A stretch of DNA of 64,000 nucleotides from VXMF01 sp965206775 (lineage in GTDB: Bacteria > Acidobacteriota > Terriglobia > Bryobacterales > UBA6623), in assembly GCA_965206775.1 (NCBI GenBank), contig CBDBKU010000002.1:310001-374000 (forward strand). The letters run 5' to 3'. Position numbers and translations under genes: made by a program. This document shows positions 34,539-43,918 of the stretch, piece after piece. Under the pieces are notes generated by a model, which was given only the letters and a program-made list of their open reading frames with translations, had not been told where the DNA came from and made no database searches. Every line of letters begins with the position of its first letter. The first letter of the stretch is position 1.

Positions 34539-35864
34539 ATGAGCGTGAAATCCCCGTCAGAGGCCCCGGCCAAGAGCTTCTCGCAAGTTCGAGCCGAGAT
34601 TCTGGATCGCATGGAAGGATTCAGCGCGACTTATCTCGCCGCGGTCGCGATCTGCGTGGCCGTCGTCGCGTGGGCTCTCTTCGCGTGGGGCTACCAGATC
34701 GTCTACGGCATCGGGAACACCGGTCTGGGACGTCCCGTGTACTGGGGTTTCTACATCGTCAATTTCGTGTTCTGGATCGGCATCTCGCACGCGGGCACGC
34801 TGATCTCGGCCATCCTTCGCCTCACGGGCGCGGGCTGGCGCAAGCCGGTGACACGCGCAGCGGAGGCGATCACCGTATTCTGCCTGATGATCGGCGGACT
34901 CTTCCCTTTGATCCACATTGGTCGACCGGTCTACTTCTACTGGATGCTCCCGTACCCGAACGAGCGGCTGCTGTGGCCGAACTTCCGATCGCCGCTTTTC
35001 TGGGACCTGACAGCGATCATGACCTACCTCGCGGGCAGCGTGATTTACCTCTACTTGCCGCTCGTCCCGGATCTTGCCGAAGTCGCCGGCCAGAGCAAGG
35101 GCATCAAGCGGAGAATCTACCGGGCGCTGTCGCTAGGATGGACGGGTTCGGATCGACAGTGGCAGGCGCTTGAGCGTGCCATGAAGCTCATGGCCGTCAT
35201 GATCCTCGCGATCGCTGTCTCCGTGCATTCGGTTGTCGCTTACGACTTCTCGATGTCGGTCGCGCCAACATGGCACAGCACGATCTTCGCCCCGTACTTC
35301 GTCGTCGGAGCGATCTTCAGCGGTATCGCGGCGCTCGTGCTCGTGATGGCGGCCCTGCGCAAGACAATGCGGCTCGAGGAATACCTCCGGGAGACGCACT
35401 TCGTGAATCTGGGCAAGCTCCTGCTCCTGATGAGCTTGATCTGGTTGTACTTCACGTTCTCGGAACACCTGACGACGTGGTACGGCAACTTCCGTCGGGA
35501 GATCAATGTCTTCAACGTCCGGGAGCATGGATTCTACGGTTTCCTATTCTGGACGATGGTGGTCTGCAACTTCGTGATCCCCTTTGTCCTTCTCGGAATC
35601 TCCAAGCTGCGCAGCATCGCCACGATTGCGATCAGCAGCGTCGCTGTCTTGGCCGGCATGTGGCTGGAGCGATTCCTGATTGTGATTCCGACCCTCGCAA
35701 CGCCTGCGCTTCCGGCTGCCTGGGGCATCTATTCGCCGAGCTGGGTCGAGCTGTCGATCACGGCCGGGACTTTCGCTGCGATGATCCTGCTCTACCTGCT
35801 GTTCGTCAAGGCGTTTCCGATTATCGCCATTTGGGAATATGACGAAGGAATACCTGCACGCTGA
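34539..35864 (+). CDS. NrfD-type membrane quinone subunit (ActC-like)
   Basis: A 441-residue polytopic protein with about ten hydrophobic helices. NrfD/PsrC/ActC landmarks: YWGFYIVNFVFWIGISHAGT and LISAILRLTGAGWRKPVTRA early on, FPLIHIGRPVYFYWMLPYPN, then AVSVHSVVAYDFSMSVAPTW and LWLYFTF-like segment WLYFTFSEHLTTWYG. It anchors the complex and handles menaquinone/ubiquinone, possibly moving protons. A 96-base gap separates it from the ferredoxin gene, and its 3' end overlaps the DUF3341 gene by 26 bases. Only one NrfD gene is present, whereas alternative complex III has two (ActC and ActF). Confidence 0.92.
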   Translation: MSVKSPSEAPAKSFSQVRAEILDRMEGFSATYLAAVAICVAVVAWALFAWGYQIVYGIGNTGLGRPVYWGFYIVNFVFWIGISHAGTLISAILRLTGAGWRKPVTRAAEAITVFCLMIGGLFPLIHIGRPVYFYWMLPYPNERLLWPNFRSPLFWDLTAIMTYLAGSVIYLYLPLVPDLAEVAGQSKGIKRRIYRALSLGWTGSDRQWQALERAMKLMAVMILAIAVSVHSVVAYDFSMSVAPTWHSTIFAPYFVVGAIFSGIAALVLVMAALRKTMRLEEYLRETHFVNLGKLLLLMSLIWLYFTFSEHLTTWYGNFRREINVFNVREHGFYGFLFWTMVVCNFVIPFVLLGISKLRSIATIAISSVAVLAGMWLERFLIVIPTLATPALPAAWGIYSPSWVELSITAGTFAAMILLYLLFVKAFPIIAIWEYDEGIPAR

Positions 35865-36351
35865 GTTCCGCACCAACGAGGCGGCGGCCGTCGCGATCGA
35901 GTCTCTGGCAATCGCCGGAGTCGCGAAGAGCGCGATGGAGCTGTACTCCCGCCAGCCGGTCGAGACGGATCCGCCGCTGCTCCCGCGGCGCAGCCGTATG
36001 TCGCTCGGTGCCGTGCTGAGCGCGATCGCCGTCGGGTCCGGTGTAACCGCGCTGATGTATTGGATTCAGCTCGACTATCCCCTTATGACGGGCGGGATGC
36101 CGATCATCTCGGGCTGGGCGACCGCCGTCGTGACGTTCGAAACCACGATGGCCGGAGCGGTGCTCGGAACGCTCCTCATGATGATCTGGGAAGCGGGTCT
36201 GATCGGTTCTCGGCGGCGGGCTCCCGTGCCTGAGCTGCCGGACGACGGCCTGATTCTTCAAGTCGAATGCGGCGACAGGGCAGATATCGTCAGGTCCAAT
36301 CTCGAGAAGACCGGCGCCGTGCGGATCGACACAGCTGGATTCTCCGTCTAG
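35839..36351 (+). CDS. DUF3341 membrane subunit (ActD-like)
   Basis: A 170-residue protein with an N-terminal soluble part (EYLHAEFRTNEAAAVAIESL), two membrane helices (LGAVLSAIAVGSGVTALMYW and TAVVTFETTMAGAVLGTLLM) and a C-terminal ferredoxin-like half (GLILQVECGDRADIVRSNLE). This is the DUF3341/ActD pattern, a structural subunit known from alternative complex III. Its start lies 26 bases inside the NrfD gene. Presence of DUF3341 is the main reason to compare this operon with alternative complex III rather than a simple polysulfide or DMSO reductase. Confidence 0.88.
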   Translation: MTKEYLHAEFRTNEAAAVAIESLAIAGVAKSAMELYSRQPVETDPPLLPRRSRMSLGAVLSAIAVGSGVTALMYWIQLDYPLMTGGMPIISGWATAVVTFETTMAGAVLGTLLMMIWEAGLIGSRRRAPVPELPDDGLILQVECGDRADIVRSNLEKTGAVRIDTAGFSV

Positions 36352-36591
36352 CGGCACTTCCGGCGATCCGGATCCCAGCCCGGGCGAGACAATCGGCAGG
36401 AGGCTTCCTCGACGAATGCCGGGCCTCTTGGGAGCGGCAACAGAGGAGGCAGTCCGCGCCCGGTCCAATTGACCCCCTGCCTAGCGACCTGCCTATTCCT
36501 TGCGTTCGTAGGCTGCACACGAGGTTTTGTTGGCCCGCGCGTCCGATTCGGTGCACTGCAGGGAAACGCCGCATGTAACATGGGGCTGGTG

Positions 36592-39489
36592 ATGGGCAGC
36601 AACCGGTATCTCGGCGGCGCGCTTGCGATCTGCGCGGCGCTGTTCGGCTCGGGCGGCGCTCTCGCCTCGGAGTTCGAATCAAACGTGCTTCCGATCCTCG
36701 AGCGGCGTTGCATCGCTTGCCACGGGGAGAATCCTCAAGCGGGGCTCAAGCTGCACACTCCGGCCGACATCCTTGAGGGCGGTCAGTCCGGAGCGGCCAT
36801 CGTGCCGGGGTACCCGGACCGGAGCTTGATGCTTGCCAAGATCGTGTCGGGTCAGATGCCGATGGGGGGCGAGAAGCTGCCCGAGTCCGAGATCCTCTCG
36901 ATCCGTGCATGGATCGACGAGGCCGGTCGCTCGGGCGCACTGGCGTCGGCTAGCCGCACGACAGAGACCGACGTCCTGCCGATTCTCCAGATGCGTTGCG
37001 GGCGCTGCCACGGCAAGCGGAACCAGGAGGGCGGCCTGGACCTGCGCACGACGGCATCGCGGTCACAGGGCGGGAAGTCCGGTCCGGCCCTCGTGCCAGG
37101 CAAGCCGGGCGAGAGCCTGCTGCTGCAGCGGATCGTCAACCGGGAAATGCCTCCGCCCGATATGTTGTTCGAGAACAACGTCAAGACGCCAACCGACACC
37201 GAGGTGGCGCTCCTGCGCAAGTGGGTCGCCGATGGCGCGCTGCCGGCAGACGACGAACCGGTCGCCGAGGCGCCGCTGGCCGAAAGGGATCTGTCGCACT
37301 GGGCATTCGGGCCGCCCGTCCGACCGGAGGTTCCGGAGGTCAGGAATGCCGGGCAAGTCCGCAACCCGATTGACGCATTCCTGCTCCGCAAGCTCGAGGT
37401 CGAGGGCCTCAAGCTGGCACCCGAGGCGAGCGGTCTCGCGCTGCTGAGGAGAGCGTCGCTGGACCTGACGGGAATGCCCCCAACTCCGGATGACATCAGA
37501 GCGTACCTGGCAGATACCGAGCCCGGAGCGTACGAGCGCCTTGTGGATCGGCTGCTGGACTCGGAGGAGTACGGCGAACGCTGGGCTCAGGTCTGGCTGG
37601 ATCTAGCCGGATACGCCGACTCGGAGGGCGTGATTGACGAGGACCGCTTGCGACTGCATGCCTGGCGCTACCGCGATTACGTGATTCGCGCCCTGAATTC
37701 CGACAAGCCGTACGACCGGTTCCTGACGGAGCAGCTGGCAGGCGATGAGCTGATCGACTACTCCAATCTGGAAACCGTCACGCCTGAAGACGTGGACACA
37801 CTGGCGGCGACCGGATTCCTGCGGATGACGCCGGACGGCACATACGGCTCCGCAACCGGATCGCTCGCCGAGCGCTTCGACGTGGTCGCGGACGAAATCG
37901 AGGTTCTAAGTTCGGCCGTGATGGGCGTAACGGTTGGCTGCGCCCGGTGCCACGACCACAAGTACGACCCCCTTTCCCAAGCGGAGTACTACAGCCTCAG
38001 CGCCGTTCTGCAGTCTGCTCTGGACCCGTACGACTGGCGGGATCCGACCGAGCGTTTTCTCGAGGTGGGCCTGGCGTCCGAGCGGAAGGCCGCCGAGAAG
38101 GCGAACGCGCCGCTGCAGAAGCAGATCAAGAAGCTCGAAGCGGAATTCGACTCGCTGGTGACTCCGTACTTCGAGCGCGAGTTGGAGAGCAGGCTAGCCG
38201 ATGTCCCGCAAGGGTTGCGAGAACGGCTGCGGGAAATCGCACACACACCGAGGAAAGAGAGAACACGAGCTCAGAACACCCTTGCGGTGGAGCACGAGGA
38301 GCTGCTGAAGATTCCGAACGCGGACGGCGAGTGGCACCAGATCGCCGAAGCCTTCCCAGAGTTAAAGGACACGGCGGGAGTGATCAACACGCGAATCAAG
38401 GATCTCAAGTCCGTCTTGATTCCCGAACCGAAGATCCGAGCGGCCTACGACATGGGCGGCGCGCCGTCTCGGACGTACCTGCTCCAGCGCGGAGACGCCC
38501 AGGCGATCGGGCAGCGGGTAAAGCCTGGCGTGCCTCGAATGCTGGCAGCCAAGGTCGCGAAGTACGAGCCGAGACCGCCGCGCGAAGGGACAAGCGGCAA
38601 CCGCTTGGAATTCGCCCGCTGGCTGACGCAGCCGGGTCATCCGCTGACATCTCGCGTGATGGTGAACCGAATCTGGCTGAACCACTTCGGACGGGGCATC
38701 GTCTCGACTCCGTCGAACTTCGGCTTGACGGGCGCGGTACCGACGCATCCGGAGTTGCTGGACTGGCTGGCAACGGAATTCGTGAGCAAGGGCTGGAGTA
38801 TCAAGGCGATGCACCGCCTCATCATGACTTCGGGGGCTTACCGGCAGTCGTCTGAGGTCGATCAGGAAGCTGCGGATGCGGACCCCGATAACACGCTCCT
38901 TTCGCGAATGCCGTTGCGCAGGATGGACGCGGAGGTGCTCCACGATTCCATCCTGCGCGTGACCGGCAGGCTGGATTCCGAACGATTCGGCCGCCCGGTC
39001 AAGGTAACCAAGAAGGAAAACGGGGAGATCGTGCCCGATGCGACGGAGGCTGGCTGGCGGCGCGCCGTGTACGTCCTGAGGAAGCGGCGCTTGCCGGTCA
39101 CGCTCCTCGAGGTGTTCGACGCTCCGAAGCCCGCTCCGAACTGCACGGAGCGCAGGGAATCCAATGTGGCTCCCCAGGCGCTGCAGATGATGAACGGCGA
39201 GGCGGCGCTGGAGCACGCAAGATACCTGGCCGGCCGCCTCATCGACGAGCATTCCGGCAAGTCCGAGACTCAAGTGGCGGCAGCGTACGAGCGGATTCTC
39301 TCGAGGCCTGCAACGGATCGCGAGGTCAGGCTGGCGAGCGCCGACCTAGCGGCGCTGAACGCGCACTGGCTGGGGCACCTCGACGAGACTCGATACGTCG
39401 GGCCTCGCCAGGCAGCGGCCCGCTGGATGGCTCTGGGGTCGCTGACACACGCGCTCCTGAACTCGGCGGAATTCCTTTACATCGACTGA
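36592..39489 (+). CDS. PSCyt1/DUF1549/DUF1553 protein with duplicated cytochrome domain
   Basis: From the ATG at 36592 (MGSNRYLGGALAICAALFG, signal peptide) the protein has 965 residues; in-frame ATGs at 36469 and 36580 are alternatives. Two successive planctomycete-type cytochrome domains carry CIACH and CGRCH, then a CARCHDHK site inside DUF1549 (WAQVWLDLAGYADSEGVIDE). A helical insert of about 130 residues follows (EKANAPLQKQIKKLEAEFDS), then DUF1553 (RLEFARWLTQPGHPLTSRVM, GWSIKAMHRLIMTSGAYRQS). It is exported and probably multiheme; its reaction is unknown. Seven bases separate it from the DUF1501 gene. It follows the respiratory operon by about 240 bases, leaving open an electron-transfer link. 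Confidence 0.92.
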   Translation: MGSNRYLGGALAICAALFGSGGALASEFESNVLPILERRCIACHGENPQAGLKLHTPADILEGGQSGAAIVPGYPDRSLMLAKIVSGQMPMGGEKLPESEILSIRAWIDEAGRSGALASASRTTETDVLPILQMRCGRCHGKRNQEGGLDLRTTASRSQGGKSGPALVPGKPGESLLLQRIVNREMPPPDMLFENNVKTPTDTEVALLRKWVADGALPADDEPVAEAPLAERDLSHWAFGPPVRPEVPEVRNAGQVRNPIDAFLLRKLEVEGLKLAPEASGLALLRRASLDLTGMPPTPDDIRAYLADTEPGAYERLVDRLLDSEEYGERWAQVWLDLAGYADSEGVIDEDRLRLHAWRYRDYVIRALNSDKPYDRFLTEQLAGDELIDYSNLETVTPEDVDTLAATGFLRMTPDGTYGSATGSLAERFDVVADEIEVLSSAVMGVTVGCARCHDHKYDPLSQAEYYSLSAVLQSALDPYDWRDPTERFLEVGLASERKAAEKANAPLQKQIKKLEAEFDSLVTPYFERELESRLADVPQGLRERLREIAHTPRKERTRAQNTLAVEHEELLKIPNADGEWHQIAEAFPELKDTAGVINTRIKDLKSVLIPEPKIRAAYDMGGAPSRTYLLQRGDAQAIGQRVKPGVPRMLAAKVAKYEPRPPREGTSGNRLEFARWLTQPGHPLTSRVMVNRIWLNHFGRGIVSTPSNFGLTGAVPTHPELLDWLATEFVSKGWSIKAMHRLIMTSGAYRQSSEVDQEAADADPDNTLLSRMPLRRMDAEVLHDSILRVTGRLDSERFGRPVKVTKKENGEIVPDATEAGWRRAVYVLRKRRLPVTLLEVFDAPKPAPNCTERRESNVAPQALQMMNGEAALEHARYLAGRLIDEHSGKSETQVAAAYERILSRPATDREVRLASADLAALNAHWLGHLDETRYVGPRQAAARWMALGSLTHALLNSAEFLYID

Positions 39490-39496
39490 GGCTTTC

Positions 39497-40915
39497 ATGC
39501 ATCGACCGAACCGTCGCGACTTCTTTTCCCGCATGGGCGATGGCATCCATGGAGCGGCTCTCGCCTGGCTGCTAAACGGCGAACTCTCCGCAAGCGAAGG
39601 CAGGACGACCTACGACCAGAAGCCGCGTTCCCCGCACTTCGAGCCGAAGGCCAAGTCGGTGATTCACCTATTCATGAACGGGGGGCCGAGCCAAGTCGAT
39701 CTCTTCGATCACAAGCCGGAACTCGAAAGGCACGCCGGCGAGCCGGCTCCGCGGGACCTCGCGAACCAGCTAGAATTCACGGACGAAATCGGGACGCTCA
39801 TGCCGTCACCGTACGGCTTTCGCAAGCACGGCCAGTGCGGGATGGAGATCTCAGACCTCCTTCCCGGCCTCGCCAGCGTGGTCGACGACATCACGCTGAT
39901 CCGGTCGATGCACGGGGAGCATTTCAATCACGAGCCATCGCTCTATCTGATGCACTCAGGGCGCACCCTGCCGGGCCGGCCCGCTCTGGGAGCCTGGGCG
40001 GTGTACGGACTGGGTACCGAGAACCAGAACTTGCCGGGGTACGTGGTGCTGGACGACCCGAAGGGCTATCCGATCAACGATCTCCAGAACTGGCAATCGG
40101 GCTGGCTCCCGCAGGTGTACCAAGGCACGAAGTTCCGGGCAGAGGGACCGCCGGTGCTCAACCTCTGGCGGGAGCAGGAATTGCCGAGTCCATTGGTCGA
40201 AGCGGAGCGGTCCCTCGTGCGACGGCTGAACCTCTCGCACCGCGACGGGAGGCCGATGCAGCCGCAGCTGGACGCCAGAATCGAGAGCTACGAACTCGCG
40301 GCGCGCATGCAGATGGCCGCAACGGATGTTGCCGATCTTTCTTCGGAGAGCGAAGCGACCAAGGAGATGTACGGCATGAACGACGAGCGCACGCGCGCAT
40401 ACGGTGCGCGCCTGCTGCTCGCGCGGCGCATGGTGGAGCGCGGCGTCCGGTTCGTGCAGGTGTTTATCGAATACCAGATCTGGGACAACCACCTGAACCT
40501 GGACCGCGAACTGGGTTACGCATGCCGCAAGACGGACAAGCCGGTGGCAGCTCTGATCCGCGACCTCAAGCAGCGCGGCCTATTGGATTCGACATTGGTG
40601 ATCTGGGGCGGAGAATTCGGGCGGATGCCGCTCGCCCAAATCGGGCAGGCCGGAACGAGCGGCCGCGACCACGGACCGGCGGGCTTCAGCATCTGGATGG
40701 CGGGCGGCGGCGCGAAAGGTGGTCATGTTCACGGCGCAACGGACGAGATCGGTCACAAGGCTGTCGAAGATCGCGTTAGCGTGCATGACTTCCACGCGAC
40801 GATGCTGCACCTGCTCGGCCTCGCGCCCGAAAGGCTGGTCTACAACGTGCACGGGCTGGAAGAACGGCTGATCGGGCAGTACCCTGCTCGAGTCGTAAAG
40901 GAAATTCTGGCCTGA
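39497..40915 (+). CDS. DUF1501 domain protein, Tat-type leader
   Basis: A 472-residue exported protein starting MHRPNRRDFFSRMGDGIHGA, with a strong twin-arginine motif (NRRDFF). DUF1501 landmarks: KSVIHLFMNGGPSQVDLFDH, RSMHGEHFNHEPSLYLMHSG, LGAWAVYGLGTENQNLPGYV, LARRMVERGVRFVQVFIEYQ, LVIWGGEFGRMPLAQIGQAG, GRDHGPAGFSIWMAGGGAKG and the terminal LIGQYPARVVKEILA. It is the partner of the preceding cytochrome-domain gene and follows it after seven bases. No catalytic residue can be assigned safely. Confidence 0.92.
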   Translation: MHRPNRRDFFSRMGDGIHGAALAWLLNGELSASEGRTTYDQKPRSPHFEPKAKSVIHLFMNGGPSQVDLFDHKPELERHAGEPAPRDLANQLEFTDEIGTLMPSPYGFRKHGQCGMEISDLLPGLASVVDDITLIRSMHGEHFNHEPSLYLMHSGRTLPGRPALGAWAVYGLGTENQNLPGYVVLDDPKGYPINDLQNWQSGWLPQVYQGTKFRAEGPPVLNLWREQELPSPLVEAERSLVRRLNLSHRDGRPMQPQLDARIESYELAARMQMAATDVADLSSESEATKEMYGMNDERTRAYGARLLLARRMVERGVRFVQVFIEYQIWDNHLNLDRELGYACRKTDKPVAALIRDLKQRGLLDSTLVIWGGEFGRMPLAQIGQAGTSGRDHGPAGFSIWMAGGGAKGGHVHGATDEIGHKAVEDRVSVHDFHATMLHLLGLAPERLVYNVHGLEERLIGQYPARVVKEILA

Positions 40916-41042
40916 CCGGCTTCCCTGCAAGGCGGGTGGGCCCGGCAGGGTGCGTCGTCGGCGTTCACCGAGATCCGGCGCTGCTGGCAATCGCCCGATC
41001 GAGCCACAGGCTGCCGATTATAGGCTTCGAGGAAGGGATGCC

Positions 41043-41567
41043 TTGAAGCTCGGTTACGAGAATCGTTTCGCCGTTGTTTCGGCGAGCCGGGTCTTGCAAT
41101 CGGCTAGCGACCTCGCTTCCGCCGTTCGGCAGATGGCGCGGGCGACCAAACCCGGCGGGCGGGTGGTGATCCTGGACTATAGCGACGCCTGAAACCAGTG
41201 GATACCAGAACCACTAAAGGAGTTTCGAGATTTCTATCGAGCTTTCTTGAGCTGGAGAGACCGTGCTGGATCGTCGAAACGAATGGGAGCTCAGCTGCAG
41301 GGGCTCTGCTTGGAAACGGGACTAGTCGCAGCCGAGAGCCGGGACGACAGCGAAGTCATTTCACAAGGCCAAGACCAGTTCGGGGCGTCACTCGAGGTCT
41401 GGTTTCAGACCGTTCGCAGCGTCGGTCCCAGGATGGTTGCAGCCGGCTACCTGACCGAGTGCGAACTCGCCCGGGACAGGGTCTCCTACGGCGACTGGAT
41501 GGAGAGTGCCCTCATCACTCAGCGGCTCTCGTTGCAAGCCGTTGCCGGCGTGGTCCCAGAACGTTGA
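41043..41567 (+). pseudogene. SAM-dependent methyltransferase remnant with internal stop
   Basis: One frame reads ENRFAVVSASRVLQSASDLA, SAVRQMARATKPGGRVVILD, YSDA, then TGA (41190-41192), then continues in the same frame NQWIPEPLKEFRDFYRAFLS, WRDRAG and on to a stop at 41567. This is the C-terminal two thirds of a class I methyltransferase (motif post-I KPGGRVVILDY, then the WxPEPxxxFxxFYxAFLxWR region). The AdoMet motif I half is missing upstream. The TGA aligns with an ordinary, non-Cys position in relatives, so I treat it as a nonsense mutation rather than selenocysteine. Confidence 0.75.
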
Positions 41568-42238
41568 GGAACGGTCGGTGCTGACGGCGCTTCGACTCCG
41601 ATCAATCGAGATCAACTTGCCAGCACGCGCAGTTGGACTGTAGCGTGGGAAATCGAACAGATCATGGATCACTTCCCAAGAATTGTGGCCGGATCCACTG
41701 ATTTGCGGTCTCTCTTTCCGGATCCGCAGTTGGAAGCCGGTGAAAGAGACGTGTTGTCGATGGACGACGAAATCAAGCGGTGCAGGGTTCGACCGCTATC
41801 AGCGACGGTCGTGATGCAGGGGCGGGCCGCGAAGCAATAGGGGGCAGCGAGGAATTCGCGCCATATGGTGTAGGAGGAGCTGGCAGACATAAGAGTCGGC
41901 CGGCCAGCCCGCCGACGGAAGTGGATTTGCTAGCATGACGCTTTCGGCCAAATTGGGGGCGGGCCCGCAAGAGTTGCCGAGACGTGTCTTATGTTCCAGC
42001 CGATTCCCGGGCCTTGGAACTCCCCGGTCGGCAATACGACACCGCGGCCGACTCGCTGGACCGGACGCTGGCTGCAATTGGGGCTGACTTCACCATGAGC
42101 ACCTCATCCGGCCCAATCCGCAACTCGCCGAACAGGCCAGAATTTATTCCGAAAAAGCAGGCTCGGACAAACCGACTTACAGGCCCGAACTGGATAGCAG
42201 CAGACTTTTTGCTATAGACAGGGTTGGGTAGCTTACCT
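41568..42238. other. No gene recognised upstream of fhs
   Basis: About 670 bases, less GC-rich in places than the surroundings. Short frames on both strands show no domain. The 3' end must contain the fhs promoter and leader. Confidence 0.45.
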
Positions 42239-43918
42239 ATGACCTCGTCCAATACCGACATTGAAATCGCGCGCGCAGCGAAATGCCGGCCGATCCAGGA
42301 TGTCGCTGCAAAGCTCGGTATTCCAAGCGAGCACCTGCTGCCATTCGGCCATGACAAAGCGAAGGTCTCAGGCCCGTTCATCGATTCGCTCGCAAGGCGG
42401 CCGGACGGGAAGTTGATCCTGATTACCTCAATCAATCCAACTCCGGCCGGCGAGGGCAAGACCACGACCACGGTCGGCCTTGGCGACGCGTTGAACCGAA
42501 TCGGCAAGAGCGCCGCAATGTGTCTGCGCGAACCATCGCTCGGCCCATGTTTCGGGATGAAGGGGGGCGCCACGGGCGGAGGGTACGCCCAAGTCGTGCC
42601 CATGGAGGACATCAACCTCCACTTCACCGGGGATTTCCACGCCATTACTGCCGCCCACAACTTGCTAAGTGCGATGGTCGACAACACCATTCACTGGGGC
42701 AACAAGATCGGTATCGACACGCGCCGCGTGGTCTGGCGCCGCGTGCTGGATGTGAACGACCGCGCGCTCCGTCAGATGATCTCCTCGCTCGGCGGAATCG
42801 CCAACGGATACCCGCGCGAGAGCGGGTTCGATATCACGGCAGCCTCCGAGATCATGGCGATCCTGTGCCTGGCAAACGACCTGCGCGATTTGGAACGGCG
42901 GCTGGGCGAAATCGTCGTTGCCTACCGGCGCGACCGCTCGCCTGTGTCTTGCCGCGAGATCAAAGCCAATGGCGCGATGACCGTGCTCCTCCGGCAGGCG
43001 ATGCAGCCGAATCTTGTGCAGACCCTCGAGAACAACCCCGTGTTCATTCATGGCGGACCGTTCGGAAATATCGCCCATGGCTGCAATTCAGTGATCGCGA
43101 CCAAGACCGCACTCAAACTCGTCGACTACGTTGTCACGGAAGCCGGGTTCGGCGCGGATCTCGGTGGCGAGAAATTCTTCAACATCAAATGCCGCAAGGC
43201 TGGTTTGGAGCCGGAAGCAGCGGTGATCGTGGTAACGGTGCGCGCACTCAAGATGAATAGCGGCGTGGGCAAGGACGATCTTGCCGCCAAGAATGTTGGC
43301 GCAGTCGAAGCCGGCTGCTCCAATCTTGGCCGTCATATCGAGAACGTTCAACAATTCGGAGTGCCGGTCGTCGTCGCGATCAACCACTTCACCACCGACA
43401 CCGACGAGGAGATCGCCGCTATCCAGGCCTATGCGAGAACCCAAGGCACTGAAGCCATCTTGTGCAGGCATTGGGCAGAGGGCTCGGCCGGTACAGAAGA
43501 GCTCGCGCATCATGTCGTCAGCATGCTGCAGGACGGCGGAGCGCAATTCACCCCGCTCTATTCCGACGATCTGCCGCTACTGGAAAAAGTGCGGGCAGTC
43601 GCGCGGCGCATTTACCGTGCCGATGACGTTGCCGCGGACAAGCGCATTCGCAATCAACTGCGGAATTGGGACAGGGCCGGCTACGGCAGTCTGCCGGTCT
43701 GCATGGCGAAAACCCAGTACAGCTTCTCGAGCGACCCCAGGCTGAAGGGCGCGCCGACCGGCCATGTCGTGCCCTTGCGGGAAGTTCGCCTGAGTGCCGG
43801 CGCCGGATTCGTGGTGGCAATCTGCGGTGAAATCATGACCATGCCGGGCCTGCCGCGCGTGCCCTCGGCGGAAGGCATGGGGATCACCGATACCGGCTTG
43901 GTCGAGGGGCTATTCTAG
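42239..43918 (+). CDS. fhs: Formate--tetrahydrofolate ligase
   Basis: A 559-residue enzyme joining formate to THF with ATP to give 10-formyl-THF. Motifs: ITSINPTPAGEGKTTTTVGL (P-loop, residues 63-82), CLREPSLGPCFGMKGGATGG, GGYAQVVPMEDINLHFTGDF, HAITAAHNLL, EAGFGADLGGEKFFNIKCR and VVVAINHFTTDTDEEI. The sequence resembles alphaproteobacterial Fhs, and its codons (more A/T-ending) differ from its neighbours. It stands alone, flanked by decayed sequence on both sides, which together suggest acquisition by transfer. The ATG at 42239 matches family starts. Confidence 0.94.
   Translation: MTSSNTDIEIARAAKCRPIQDVAAKLGIPSEHLLPFGHDKAKVSGPFIDSLARRPDGKLILITSINPTPAGEGKTTTTVGLGDALNRIGKSAAMCLREPSLGPCFGMKGGATGGGYAQVVPMEDINLHFTGDFHAITAAHNLLSAMVDNTIHWGNKIGIDTRRVVWRRVLDVNDRALRQMISSLGGIANGYPRESGFDITAASEIMAILCLANDLRDLERRLGEIVVAYRRDRSPVSCREIKANGAMTVLLRQAMQPNLVQTLENNPVFIHGGPFGNIAHGCNSVIATKTALKLVDYVVTEAGFGADLGGEKFFNIKCRKAGLEPEAAVIVVTVRALKMNSGVGKDDLAAKNVGAVEAGCSNLGRHIENVQQFGVPVVVAINHFTTDTDEEIAAIQAYARTQGTEAILCRHWAEGSAGTEELAHHVVSMLQDGGAQFTPLYSDDLPLLEKVRAVARRIYRADDVAADKRIRNQLRNWDRAGYGSLPVCMAKTQYSFSSDPRLKGAPTGHVVPLREVRLSAGAGFVVAICGEIMTMPGLPRVPSAEGMGITDTGLVEGLF

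Noticed and set aside
41190..41192. TGA in the methyltransferase remnant as a second selenocysteine codon
   Set aside because: The position aligns with a non-Cys residue in relatives and the gene is already 5'-truncated; no SECIS-like hairpin was seen.
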